Assembly (NCBI GenBank): GCA_018241665.1
Contig: JAFEDK010000017.1
Span: forward strand, 180,745-244,744
Direction of reading: 5' to 3'
Length of the DNA: 64,000 bases
Source: Pseudomonadota bacterium
GTDB lineage: Bacteria; Pseudomonadota; Gammaproteobacteria; Burkholderiales; Rhodocyclaceae
Under the pieces are notes generated by a model, which had not been told where the DNA came from, did no database searches, and saw nothing but the letters and a program-made list of their open reading frames with translations. Both the position numbers and the translations under genes were made by a program. Positions 47,661 to 56,145 of this stretch are shown here, piece after piece. The number at the start of each line of letters is the position of its first letter. Positions within the stretch are counted from its first letter, which is position 1.

Positions 47661-48335
47661 TCACCGCCGCGGCAGGCGCCAGGCGTGCTGGTGGCGGGCG
47701 AACTCCGCCTCGGGCAGTTGTACCAGCAGCGGCTGGCGCTCGCCGTCCAGCCAGGTGGCAAGGGCCTGCATGTCGGCCAGGCTCATCGCGGTGCATCCCG
47801 CCGTTGGTGTGTCCGGTGTTTCCCACACGTGCAGGAAGATGCACGAGCCCGCGCCCGGCAGCGGAGGCGCGGTGTTGTGGGCGACGACGGCGCCGGCCTC
47901 GTAGCGCCGGTCCTGGCGCAGCATGTCCTCGCAGGAGGCCCAGTCTGCGGCCAGCGCGGATTGATCGACGAGGCAGTTGTAGTGGGCCGAGGCCGGATCG
48001 TCGACGCACTTGAGCCCGGGCTGCGCGGCGAAGTAGGGCAGGCGCAGGCCCGCCGTCCACCCGTCGCCCGCCGCCGCGTAGCCGAACAACCCGGTGATCG
48101 CGAAGACCCCGGCCGGCGCCCGGTCATCGCCCTCGCATTTGCCGCGGCCATCAACGGACGGATGCAGGCCGCGTCCCCACGCCATGCCGTTGCGTCCGAG
48201 CGTCACGGCGATCGGCGACCCGACGGGTTGCCAGTCTTCGCCGGCCTGCCGTTCGAAGCGCTGCAGGTGTCCGGCCGGCGCGTCCCAGTTGGGCGACAGG
48301 CACAACACTAACTGTGTGGAGCCAGCGGGGATCAT
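47661..48335 (-). CDS. L,D-transpeptidase (YkuD) family protein
   Basis: A 224-aa protein with a YkuD-type catalytic signature: FLHVWETPDTPTAGCTAMSL supplies the histidine and catalytic cysteine of the H-x(n)-T-A-G-C motif seen in the variant subfamily. There is no N-terminal signal peptide in this reading, which is unusual since these enzymes act on peptidoglycan; a mis-placed start or a non-wall role is possible. The ATG at 48335 overlaps the stop of the upstream sensor kinase (ATGA), so the two are co-translated. Residues about 50-100 show GRNGMAWGRGLHP, typical for this subfamily. Confidence 0.82.
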   Translation of the reverse strand: MIPAGSTQLVLCLSPNWDAPAGHLQRFERQAGEDWQPVGSPIAVTLGRNGMAWGRGLHPSVDGRGKCEGDDRAPAGVFAITGLFGYAAAGDGWTAGLRLPYFAAQPGLKCVDDPASAHYNCLVDQSALAADWASCEDMLRQDRRYEAGAVVAHNTAPPLPGAGSCIFLHVWETPDTPTAGCTAMSLADMQALATWLDGERQPLLVQLPEAEFARHQHAWRLPRR

Positions 48336-49939
48336 GGCTGCGTCGTCCCGACGGCATCGCCCTGTACCTGAGGGTTCCTGAGCGGCAGGCTCACGACGAA
48401 GGTGCTGCCGACGCCGACTTCGCTGGAGACCTCGATGTTGCCGCCGTGCTTCTTGATGATGTCGTAGGACAGGGACAGCCCGAGGCCGGTGCCTTTGCCG
48501 ACTGGCTTGGTGGTATAGAAGGGCTCGAAGATCCGTTTCAGCACGTCGGGCGGCATGCCCTTGCCGGTGTCGCTGATCTCGATGCGGGCGTGGTCCTCGT
48601 CGCTGTGGGTGCGGATCGTGATGGTGCCGTGCTTGTCGATGGCCTGGGCGGCGTTGACGACCAGGTTCATCACCACCTGGTTGATCTGCGCGGCGATGCA
48701 CGGCACCGGCGGCAGCGTGCCGAAGTCCCGCAGCACCTCGGCGCGGTACTTCAGCTCATGGGCGACGACGTTCAGCGTGCTGTCGATGCCGGCGTTGAGG
48801 TCCGCGTCCTGCCACTCGGCCCGGTCCACGTGGGAGAAGTCCTTCAGGTCGGCGACGATCTTCTTCACGCGGGCCAGGCCGTCGCCGGACTCACGGATGA
48901 GGTCGACGATGTCCGTCTTGAGGTAGTCGAAGTCGATGGCGTCGTAGTCGGCCTGGATGGCCTCGCCGCGGCGGCAGCGTTCAAGCAGCTCCACGATGCT
49001 CTCGCTGTAGCGCTTCAGCGTGCCCATGTTGGAGCTGACGAAGCTGACCGGGTTGTTGATCTCGTGGGCCACGCCGGCCGCCAGCTGGCCGATGGCGGCC
49101 ATCTTCTCGGATTGCAGCAGCTGCCCCTGGGTGGCCTGCAGTTCCCGTACCTTGTCGTCGAGTTCCAGCCAGCGGCGGCGCAGCTGCTCCAGCAGCAGCC
49201 AGCCGACCGCCGTGCCGAACAGGAACACCGCGCTATGCGTGATCAGCGAGTCGCGGATGCCCGCGGTGACGGCATCCTCGATCGGCTGCTGCCGTTGCGA
49301 CACGCTGAGGCCGCCGCGCACGTCGCCGACCTTGTAGCCCTGGTCGCCGTGGCACTGCAGGCAACTCGGCTCGACCTTGAGAGGTGCCATGAAGCGCAGC
49401 ATGTTGCCGTCCGGCCCCTTGGCGCTGCCGATGTATTCCCGCGCGCCGCCCTCGAAGGCCCGCAGGGCCTCGGCTTCCCAAGGATCCGGCGCGTTGCCGG
49501 GGCGCAGCGGCTTGAGGCTGGTGAGGCGGAACACCGCGCCGGACGAGGCTTCCGCGGTCTCGCCGATCAGGCGGGTCATGTAGGCCGGGTTGACCAGGGT
49601 CAGCTGCTGCCCGTCGCTGGTGATCACGTCCCGGTTGGGCACGCGGAGGTAGGGGTTGGGCTGGGTCTGCGGCGTGACCGGCACATAGACGCCGCCGTGG
49701 CTGGCGTTCCAGTTCCGGGCCAGCAGCACCGAGCGGAACATGTTGCGGGCCCCCTCGATCGCCACCGCCGTGGTCTGCTGCCTGATCTGCTCCAGGTGGG
49801 AATACAGCGACAGGGCCGTCGCGGCGAACCACACGGCGAGCAGGAGCAGCCACCAGCCGCGGTTCCGGATGCTGTTGGGGACACGGCTGGCGGGGTGGGC
49901 CGGATTTTCCGGTGGGGGAAGCGGGCTGCGGGCAGGCAT
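48332..49939 (-). CDS. Sensor histidine kinase with a CXXCH Tll0287-like (DUF3365) sensor domain
   Basis: A 535-aa membrane kinase. A helix near residue 30-48 (WWLLLLAVWFAATALSLY) precedes a periplasmic domain with PSCLQCHGDQGY, the single c-type haem motif of the Tll0287/DUF3365 family. A second helix is followed by a coiled coil, HisKA with GVAHEINNPVSFVSSN, and HATPase motifs NLVVNAAQAI, DTGKGMP and GTGLGLSLSYDIIKKHGG. ATG 49939 is used; 23 extra codons upstream have little support, and a -10 element lies at 49974-49979. No response regulator gene is adjacent. A haem sensor for redox or gas, coupled to a wall enzyme, is an unusual pair. Confidence 0.87.
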   Translation of the reverse strand: MPARSPLPPPENPAHPASRVPNSIRNRGWWLLLLAVWFAATALSLYSHLEQIRQQTTAVAIEGARNMFRSVLLARNWNASHGGVYVPVTPQTQPNPYLRVPNRDVITSDGQQLTLVNPAYMTRLIGETAEASSGAVFRLTSLKPLRPGNAPDPWEAEALRAFEGGAREYIGSAKGPDGNMLRFMAPLKVEPSCLQCHGDQGYKVGDVRGGLSVSQRQQPIEDAVTAGIRDSLITHSAVFLFGTAVGWLLLEQLRRRWLELDDKVRELQATQGQLLQSEKMAAIGQLAAGVAHEINNPVSFVSSNMGTLKRYSESIVELLERCRRGEAIQADYDAIDFDYLKTDIVDLIRESGDGLARVKKIVADLKDFSHVDRAEWQDADLNAGIDSTLNVVAHELKYRAEVLRDFGTLPPVPCIAAQINQVVMNLVVNAAQAIDKHGTITIRTHSDEDHARIEISDTGKGMPPDVLKRIFEPFYTTKPVGKGTGLGLSLSYDIIKKHGGNIEVSSEVGVGSTFVVSLPLRNPQVQGDAVGTTQP

Positions 49940-49972
49940 GGCGCGGGCGGGCGTGGATCGGATGGAGCCTAA

Positions 49973-49980
49973 TTTATAGC
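49973..49980 (-). promoter_or_regulatory. Extended -10 promoter element for the haem-domain kinase
   Basis: Read on the minus strand, TGCTATAAAT is an extended -10 about 35 bases before the ATG at 49939. No good -35 is visible, as is usual for extended -10 promoters. Confidence 0.45.
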
Positions 49981-50056
49981 AAGCCAGGCTTCCGCTTCCT
50001 TGAGACATATCATCACGGCGGCCTGCCCGACCACCGGCGTGCCTCGAATGCGCCGT

Positions 50057-51796
50057 TCAGTGCCCGCTCAGCGCCTGGCGTAGCACCAGCACGATCACCA
50101 CGATGGCCAGCAACACCGTGCTGCCCTGCCAGAAGCGAACCGGATTGCGTTCGATCAGTGGCGGCCTCCGCTGGCTGCGGAACTGCTGGCCGGGTGCGTG
50201 CAGGTCGTGGACGAATTCGGAGACGACTTCCTGGCGCTTGCCGGGATGGACTTGCAGGGCCTTGCCCAGCACCGCGTCCACCCACGGCGGCAGGTCCGGC
50301 CGGTGGTGGCGCAGCGGCACGTAGCGCAGCCGGCGCAGGTCCTGCGGGCTGCGCACGCGGGCCGCGTCGAGGCCATAGGGCAGCTGGCCGCTGAGCATCC
50401 GGTAGGTGAGGGCGGCCAGCGCGTAGAGGTCGGTGCGCGGGCTGCCGGGGTGGCCGAGCAGGCATTCCGGCGCGATGTACTGCAGCGTGCCGGGGGCCGC
50501 GTCGGCGTGGCCGTCGGGTGCGTCCTCGGCGAGGCCGGCGACGTGGACGGTGGCCAAGTCGATGAGCTTGACCGTGCCGTGCTGGTCGATCATCACGTTC
50601 TCGGGGCGCAGGTCCTGGTGCACCATCTCGCGCCGGTGCAGGGCCTGCAGGCCCTGGGCCAGCTGCGCGACGATGGCGCGCACGCTGTCGAGCGCCGGCT
50701 GGGGGTGGTCCACCATCCACTGGGCAAGGGTCTGGCCGTCGATGTATTCCATCGCCACGTAGAGGTGGCTGCGCGGCCGCTCGCCGGCCCAGGCCTTGAT
50801 GACGTGGGGGCTGTCCACGCGACGGGCGACCCATTCCTCCAGCACGAAGCTGTCCAGGTAGGCGGCGTCCTCGCGCCGGTCGACGGATGGCGCCTTGAGC
50901 ACCACCGCCGTGCCGCTGGCGTCATCGACGGCGAGGAAGACGTGGCTGCGGGCGCTGACCTGCAGCTCCCGCACGATGGTGAAGCCTTCGAAGGCCATCC
51001 GCGGCGCGAGGGGCGGCGGCAGCGCCAGGCCGTCGCGGCGCAGGTCGGCACGCGGCGCGCCGGCGTCGGGCAGCGCGTCGATGCGCAGCAGCTGGAGCGT
51101 GGCGTCGTCGCTGCTGCCGCGCAGGCGGGCCTGCTCCACCAGCCACGCCGCGGCGGCGTCCAGGTCCTGCGGGTGGCGGTGCAGCGCGTCGTGCACCGTG
51201 GTTGCGTCGAGCTGGGCATAGGCGCCGTCGGTGGCGAGCAGGTAGAGCTCGCCGGCTTCCGCTTCCCAGCTGCGGTAATCGATCTCGATGTTCGGGCCGA
51301 TGCCCAGCGCGCGGCCCAGGTAGGACTCGACGGACGACAGCCGGACCCGGTGGTCCTCGGTGAGCTGCTCGAGGGCCTGGGCATGCACACGGAAGATGCG
51401 CGAATCGCCGACGTGGAACAGGTGCAGGTCGCGCCCCTTGAGGATCAGCGCGCTGAAGGTGCACACATAGCCCCGGTCCTTCTCGAAGCGGGCGTCGCTG
51501 GCGATGGTCTGGGAATGCAGCCAGGAATTGGCCGCGCTGAGCACCCGCTCGGCGGCCCGGCGCACCGACCAGGCCTCGGACGTGGCGTAATAGTCTTCGA
51601 GGAAGGAGCGGACGGCGGTCTGGCTGGCCACCTGGCTGACTTGGCTGGAGCTGATGCCGTCGGCGATGGCCAGCGCGATGCCCTTGCCGGCGAGCTGGCT
51701 GCCCCTGGGCAGCACGGCGCCGTGGAAGTCCTGGTTGGTGTCGTGGGCCCCGGCCAGGGAAGCCTGGCCGAGACTCACGCGCAGGGTTGCCGACAT
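50057..51796 (-). CDS. Fusion of PP2C-type phosphatase and Ser/Thr protein kinase
   Basis: A 579-aa bifunctional protein. Residues 1-240 form a PP2C phosphatase (AIADGISSSQVS, HVGDSRIFRV, LLATDGAYAQL, GSSDDATLQLL). Residues about 265-530 form a protein kinase with VVLKAP for the ATP lysine, HQDLRPENVMIDQHG for the catalytic loop (HQD in place of HRD), DLATVH in place of DFG, and IAPECLLG. A C-terminal helix (VLLAIVVIVLVLRQAL) anchors it in the membrane. The glycine loop is degraded. This fusion recurs beside nitrate/nitrite assimilation genes, as here beside nirC, nirD and nirB, so it probably modulates them. ATG 51796 is preferred. Confidence 0.88.
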   Translation of the reverse strand: MSATLRVSLGQASLAGAHDTNQDFHGAVLPRGSQLAGKGIALAIADGISSSQVSQVASQTAVRSFLEDYYATSEAWSVRRAAERVLSAANSWLHSQTIASDARFEKDRGYVCTFSALILKGRDLHLFHVGDSRIFRVHAQALEQLTEDHRVRLSSVESYLGRALGIGPNIEIDYRSWEAEAGELYLLATDGAYAQLDATTVHDALHRHPQDLDAAAAWLVEQARLRGSSDDATLQLLRIDALPDAGAPRADLRRDGLALPPPLAPRMAFEGFTIVRELQVSARSHVFLAVDDASGTAVVLKAPSVDRREDAAYLDSFVLEEWVARRVDSPHVIKAWAGERPRSHLYVAMEYIDGQTLAQWMVDHPQPALDSVRAIVAQLAQGLQALHRREMVHQDLRPENVMIDQHGTVKLIDLATVHVAGLAEDAPDGHADAAPGTLQYIAPECLLGHPGSPRTDLYALAALTYRMLSGQLPYGLDAARVRSPQDLRRLRYVPLRHHRPDLPPWVDAVLGKALQVHPGKRQEVVSEFVHDLHAPGQQFRSQRRPPLIERNPVRFWQGSTVLLAIVVIVLVLRQALSGH

Positions 51797-51815
51797 GGGC
51801 GGCCGTCTGGGCCGG

Positions 51816-52628
51816 TCAGGCGGCGCGGCGCTTGGGGGCGGTCTTGTAGTGGGTGGAGTACAGCGTGGCACCGACGAAGGTCAGGCCGCCCACCACGTTG
51901 CCGAGCACGGTCGGGATCTCGTTCCAGATCAGGTAGTCCATGAAGGTGAAGTTGCCACCCAGCATGAGGCCCGACGGGAACAGGTACATGTTCACCACGC
52001 TGTGCTCGAAGCCCATGTAGAAGAAAACCAGGATCGGCATCCACATGCCGATGACCTTGCCGGACACGCTGGTGGACATCATCGCGGCGACCACGCCGGT
52101 GGACACCATCCAGTTGCACATCACCGCGCGCACGAACAGCGTCAGCATGCCCGCCGCGCCGTGGGCGGCGTAGCCGACGGTGCGGCCCTCGCCGATGTGG
52201 CCGATCTTCTGGCCGATGGCGTTGGCCGGCTCGGAGAAGCCGTTGGTGAAGATGATGGCCATGAAGACCGCCACCGTCAGCGCACCGGCGAAGTTGCCGG
52301 TGAATACCAGGCCCCAGTTGCGCAGCACGCCGCTCCAGGTGGCGCCGGCACGCTTGTCGAGCACCGCCAGCGGGGCCAGCGTGAACACGCCGGTCAGCAG
52401 GTCGAAGCCCATCAGGTAGAGCATGCAGAAGCCGACCGGGAAGAGCAGTGCGCCGATCAGCGGGTTGGCGGTGTTCACCGACACCGTCACCGCGAAGGCG
52501 GCGGCGAGAGCCAGGATGGCGCCGGCCATGTAGGCGCGGATCAGGGTGTCGCGGGTGGACATCAGCAGCTTGGATTCGCCGGCGTCCACCATCTTGGTGA
52601 CGAACTCGGCGGGAGCGATATAAGCCAT
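51816..52628 (-). CDS. nirC: Formate/nitrite transporter (NirC-like)
   Basis: A 270-aa channel of the FNT family with six membrane helices. AAGGAAA lies seven bases ahead of the ATG at 52628. Family residues include the loops FTNGFSEPAN and the GFEHSVVNMYLFPSGLMLGG segment containing the pore histidine region. It belongs to the nirB-nirD-nirC-PP2C/kinase set, where it would pass nitrite. A REP-like repeat separates it from nirD. Confidence 0.9.
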   Translation of the reverse strand: MAYIAPAEFVTKMVDAGESKLLMSTRDTLIRAYMAGAILALAAAFAVTVSVNTANPLIGALLFPVGFCMLYLMGFDLLTGVFTLAPLAVLDKRAGATWSGVLRNWGLVFTGNFAGALTVAVFMAIIFTNGFSEPANAIGQKIGHIGEGRTVGYAAHGAAGMLTLFVRAVMCNWMVSTGVVAAMMSTSVSGKVIGMWMPILVFFYMGFEHSVVNMYLFPSGLMLGGNFTFMDYLIWNEIPTVLGNVVGGLTFVGATLYSTHYKTAPKRRAA

Positions 52629-52680
52629 TGGGTTTCCTTGGTTATTTGATGCCGCCTGGAACAGCGGCGAGCCGTCGTAC

Positions 52681-52767
52681 TGTGGGGGCGAATTCATTCG
52701 CCCGCGGGCTACGGCATGGGTTCTTGCAATGACGTGCGTTTCGAGGGCGAATGAATTCGCCCCCACA
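52681..52767. repeat. REP-like element, second copy
   Basis: Two 23-bp inverted arms (52681-52703 and 52745-52767) around a 41-base spacer. The inner GGGCGAATTCATTCGCCC matches the element at 30754-30820; the outer bases differ by one (GTAGGGG there, GTGGGGG here). It lies between nirD and nirC, where it could reduce readthrough or stabilise the upstream message. Confidence 0.88.
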
Positions 52768-52843
52768 CAAAAGGCTTGGCCCCTCACATGGGCTGGGCTC
52801 CACAGGGGGCCCGGCATTTGCGCGCAGGGCTGGCCCGGCGTGT

Positions 52844-53182
52844 TCAGGCCAGGGCGACCTGTACGCGGTGATCCTCGATGCGCACCGAGTGGGCGCGCAC
52901 CGAGTGCTCGGGGGCTTCCAGGCAGGCACCGGTGTTCAGGTCGAAGTGGTTCTTGTAGAGCGGCGAGGCGACCACGATGTGTTCGCCAAGGCTGCCCAGC
53001 AGGCCGCGGGACAGCACGCTGGCGCCGGACTTCGGGTCCACGTTGTCGATGGCGTAGAAGTCGGACTGGCCGACACGGAACACCGCCACGTGGCGGTCTT
53101 CCACCAGCGCGCAGACGCCGGTATTGGGCAGGATGTCGTCCACTTTGCAGACGGTGGTCCAGACGAGGGGGTCGATGCACAT
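52844..53182 (-). CDS. nirD: Nitrite reductase (NADH) small subunit
   Basis: A 112-aa Rieske-like subunit of assimilatory nitrite reductase. It has the NirD family segment (VCALVEDRHVAVFRV, FYAIDNVDPKSGASVLSRG) and the loop YKNHFDLNTGACLE; it lacks the full Cys/His set for a Rieske cluster, as is usual for NirD. It starts 11 bases after nirB. Confidence 0.95.
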   Translation of the reverse strand: MCIDPLVWTTVCKVDDILPNTGVCALVEDRHVAVFRVGQSDFYAIDNVDPKSGASVLSRGLLGSLGEHIVVASPLYKNHFDLNTGACLEAPEHSVRAHSVRIEDHRVQVALA

Positions 53183-53193
53183 GATGGGGCTCC

Positions 53194-55731
53194 TCAGGCG
53201 GGAATGGCGTTGTCGTCGAGTGCGTCGGTGGAGCGTTCGTCGGCGCGGGCCGGGCGGATCTGGCCGCGCTCCTCCACGAAGACGATGTGCTCGTCGGCCT
53301 TGTCGCTATTGACGAAGGAACGGAAGCGCTGGCGCACCTCGGGGTTGGTGACGGCGGTCTTCCACTCGCACTGGTAGGTGTCCACCACGTGCTGCATCTG
53401 ACCCTCCAGCTCTGCGGCGAGGCCCAGGCTGTCGTTCACCACCACGTCCTTCAGGTAGTCCAGGCCACCATCCAGGTTGTCGCGCCAGGTGCTGGTGCGC
53501 TGCAGGCGGTCGGCGGTGCGGATGTAGAACATCAGGAAGCGGTCGATCAGCTGCACCAGCTGGGCCTTGGTCAGGTCCGCGGCGAGCAGCTCGGCGTGGC
53601 GCGGCTTCATGCCGCCGTTGCCGCACACGTAGAGGTTCCAGCCCTTCTCGGTGGCGATGATGCCGACGTCCTTGCCCTGGGCCTCGGCGCATTCCCGCGT
53701 GCAGCCGGACACGCCGAACTTGATCTTGTGCGGCGCGCGCAGGCCCTTGTAGCGGTTCTCCAGCTCCACCGCGAGGCCGACGCTGTCATCCACGCCGTAG
53801 CGGCACCAGGTGCTGCCGACGCAGCTCTTCACGGTGCGCAGGGACTTGCCGTAGGCGTGGCCGGATTCGAAGCCGGCGGCGATCAGCTCTTCCCAGATCA
53901 GCGGCAGCTGCTCGACGCGGGCGCCGAACAGGTCCACCCGCTGGCCGCCGGTGACCTTGGTGTAGAGACCGTATTTCTTGGCCACCTGGCCGACGGCGAT
54001 CAGGCCGTCCGGCGTCACCTCGCCACCCGCCATGCGCGGCACCACCGAGTAGGTGCCGTCCTTCTGGATGTTGCCGAGGAAGTAGTCGTTGCTGTCCTGC
54101 AGGCCGGCCAGCTCCTTCTTCAGCACGAACTCGTTCCAGCACGACGCGAAGATGCTCGCCGCGGCGGGCTTGCAGATGTCGCAGCCGAGGCCCTGGCCGT
54201 GCTTGGCCAGCAGCTCGTCGAAGGTCTTGATCTGGCCGACCTTGATCAGGTGGAACAGCTCCTGGCGGGAGTAGGAGAAGTGCTCGCAGATGTGGTTGTT
54301 CACCGCCATGCCCAGGCGGCCCATCTCGGCCTTCATCACCTGCGTCACCAGCGGCACGCAGCCGCCACAGGTGGCGCCGGCCTTGGTGCAGGCCTTCAGC
54401 TCGCCGATGGTGGTGGCGCCGTCGGCCACTGCCGCGCAGATCTGGCCCTTGCTCACGTTGTTGCAGGAGCAGATCTGGGCGCTGTCGGGCAGCGCATCGA
54501 CGCCCAGGCCGGGCTTGGCCTTGCCGTCGCTGGACGGCAGGATCAGGAATTCCGGGTCGGCCGGTAGCGCGATGCCGTTGAGGGCCATCTGCAGCAGCGT
54601 GCCGTACTCGTCGGCATTGCCGACCAGCACCGCGCCGATCAGCAGCTTGCCGTCGGCGCTGGTGACGATCTTCTTGTAGATCTGCTTCACCTCGTCCATG
54701 TAGCGGAAGCTGCGGCAGCCGGGGGTGCGCCCTTGCGCATCGCCGATGCTGGCCACATCCACGCCCATCAGCTTGAGCTTGGTGCTCATGTCGGCGCCGG
54801 CGAAGGCCGCGTCGGTTTGGCCGGTCATGTGGCGGGCCGCCACGCGGGCCATGTCGTAGCCGGGGGCAACGAGGCCGAACAGCTGGTCCTTCCACGCCGC
54901 GCATTCGCCGATGGCATACACATCGGGATCGGTCGTGCGGCAGTGGTCGTCCACCGCGATGCCGCCGCGGGCGCCGACGGCCAGCGCGTTCTGGCGGGCC
55001 AGCTCGTCACGCGGGCGGATGCCGGCGGAGAACACGATCATGTCGGTCTCGAGGTAGGTGCCGTCGTCGAACACCATGCGGTGACGCGCACGGGCGCCGT
55101 CGGTGATCTCCGTCGTGTGGCGGCTGGTGTGCACATGCACGCCCAGCTCCTCGATCTTGTTGCGCAGGATGCGGCCGCCGTCGTCGTCCACCTGCACCGC
55201 CATCAGGCGCGGCGCGAACTCCACCACGTGGGTTTCCAGGCCGAGGTCGCGCAGGGCCTTGGCGCATTCCAGGCCGAGCAGGCCGCCGCCAATCACCACG
55301 CCGCTCTTCGAGCGCTTGCCGGCTTCGGTCATGGCTTCCAGGTCTTCGATGGTGCGATAGACGAAGCAGTCGGCCCGGTCGGCGCCGCGCAGCGGCGGCA
55401 CGAAGGGTACGGAACCGGTGGCCAGCACCAGCTTGTCGTAGGACAGCACCTCGCCGTCGGCGGTAGTCACCGTCTTCTTGCGGCGGTCGATGGCGCTGGC
55501 GCGGGTCTTCAGGCGCAGCGCAAAGCCGCTCTCGTCGAAGAAGCCGGGCGCCACCAGGGACAGCTCGTCGGCGCTCTTGCCGGCAAAGAATTCGGACAGA
55601 TGGACCCGGTCGTAAGCCGCGCGCGGCTCCTCGCAGAGGACGCTGACTTCAGTGGGGACGGATGCCAGTTGGTGAAGTTCTTCGAGGAACTTGTGGCCCA
55701 CCATGCCATGGCCGACAACGATGATTTTCAT
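53194..55731 (-). CDS. nirB: Nitrite reductase (NADH) large subunit
   Basis: NirB reduces nitrite to ammonium with NADH. The 845-aa protein has an N-terminal FAD/NAD module (VVGHGMVGHKFLEEL; GGGLLGLECAKALRDLG), a BFD-type [2Fe-2S] domain (CSCNNVSKGQI and CGGCVPLV), a second short C-x-x-C (CDICKPAA), and a C-terminal sulfite/nitrite reductase ferredoxin module with the siroheme-[4Fe-4S] cysteines in SCVGSTWCRYG and SGCTRECAEA. The end is slightly longer than E. coli NirB. The start at 55731 has GGA in the arm of a hairpin. It begins the nirB-nirD-nirC-PP2C/kinase set. Confidence 0.96.
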   Translation of the reverse strand: MKIIVVGHGMVGHKFLEELHQLASVPTEVSVLCEEPRAAYDRVHLSEFFAGKSADELSLVAPGFFDESGFALRLKTRASAIDRRKKTVTTADGEVLSYDKLVLATGSVPFVPPLRGADRADCFVYRTIEDLEAMTEAGKRSKSGVVIGGGLLGLECAKALRDLGLETHVVEFAPRLMAVQVDDDGGRILRNKIEELGVHVHTSRHTTEITDGARARHRMVFDDGTYLETDMIVFSAGIRPRDELARQNALAVGARGGIAVDDHCRTTDPDVYAIGECAAWKDQLFGLVAPGYDMARVAARHMTGQTDAAFAGADMSTKLKLMGVDVASIGDAQGRTPGCRSFRYMDEVKQIYKKIVTSADGKLLIGAVLVGNADEYGTLLQMALNGIALPADPEFLILPSSDGKAKPGLGVDALPDSAQICSCNNVSKGQICAAVADGATTIGELKACTKAGATCGGCVPLVTQVMKAEMGRLGMAVNNHICEHFSYSRQELFHLIKVGQIKTFDELLAKHGQGLGCDICKPAAASIFASCWNEFVLKKELAGLQDSNDYFLGNIQKDGTYSVVPRMAGGEVTPDGLIAVGQVAKKYGLYTKVTGGQRVDLFGARVEQLPLIWEELIAAGFESGHAYGKSLRTVKSCVGSTWCRYGVDDSVGLAVELENRYKGLRAPHKIKFGVSGCTRECAEAQGKDVGIIATEKGWNLYVCGNGGMKPRHAELLAADLTKAQLVQLIDRFLMFYIRTADRLQRTSTWRDNLDGGLDYLKDVVVNDSLGLAAELEGQMQHVVDTYQCEWKTAVTNPEVRQRFRSFVNSDKADEHIVFVEERGQIRPARADERSTDALDDNAIPA

Positions 55732-55735
55732 ATTC

Positions 55736-55775
55736 GATCCTGCGAGTCCGGCTCCATGGGAAGCCTCGCAGGATC
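55736..55775 (-). promoter_or_regulatory. Hairpin over the nirB ribosome-binding site
   Basis: GATCCTGCGAG (55736-55746) and its complement at 55765-55775 form a perfect 11-bp inverted repeat with an 18-base loop, ending five bases before the nirB ATG. In the transcript the arm next to the start contains AGGA, so folding would hide the ribosome-binding site. It may be a leader structure controlling nirB. Confidence 0.6.
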
Positions 55776-56145
55776 ACCAGCGATTCACGGACGTGAATGG
55801 CACGGCGCATCAAGGGCCCCCGCAGAACGCGGCTCAAACTCGGGTTGGAACTGGCGAGCGGCGCCAACAGGGCAGCCTGCTCACTCGAATCCCGCCGTCG
55901 TTGGCGGAGGCAAATTCCCCTTCGGCAACGTTGCCAGCCGGGGTCTGGTTTCCTAATAGCAAGAGGTGGGCCAGGAGCGGATTGGGCGTAAAACGGGGGG
56001 TAGATGGGGTTTAGGGAGCCCAGCCGCGGGAAAAATGCACTTGGGTGGTGCGCATAGGCCCGGTTTTGGAGCGGGGCTGCCGCGGGAGCGCACGTGACAC
56101 CAAATGTTGCCAGTGCGCGACGACAGGCAGCGCATAATTCTGCAA
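55776..56145. other. Divergent intergenic region of nirB and the NMT1-GGDEF gene
   Basis: About 370 bases with no convincing gene. It must hold the promoters of both divergent genes. I see no clear FNR, NarL or sigma-54 site by eye. Confidence 0.4.
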
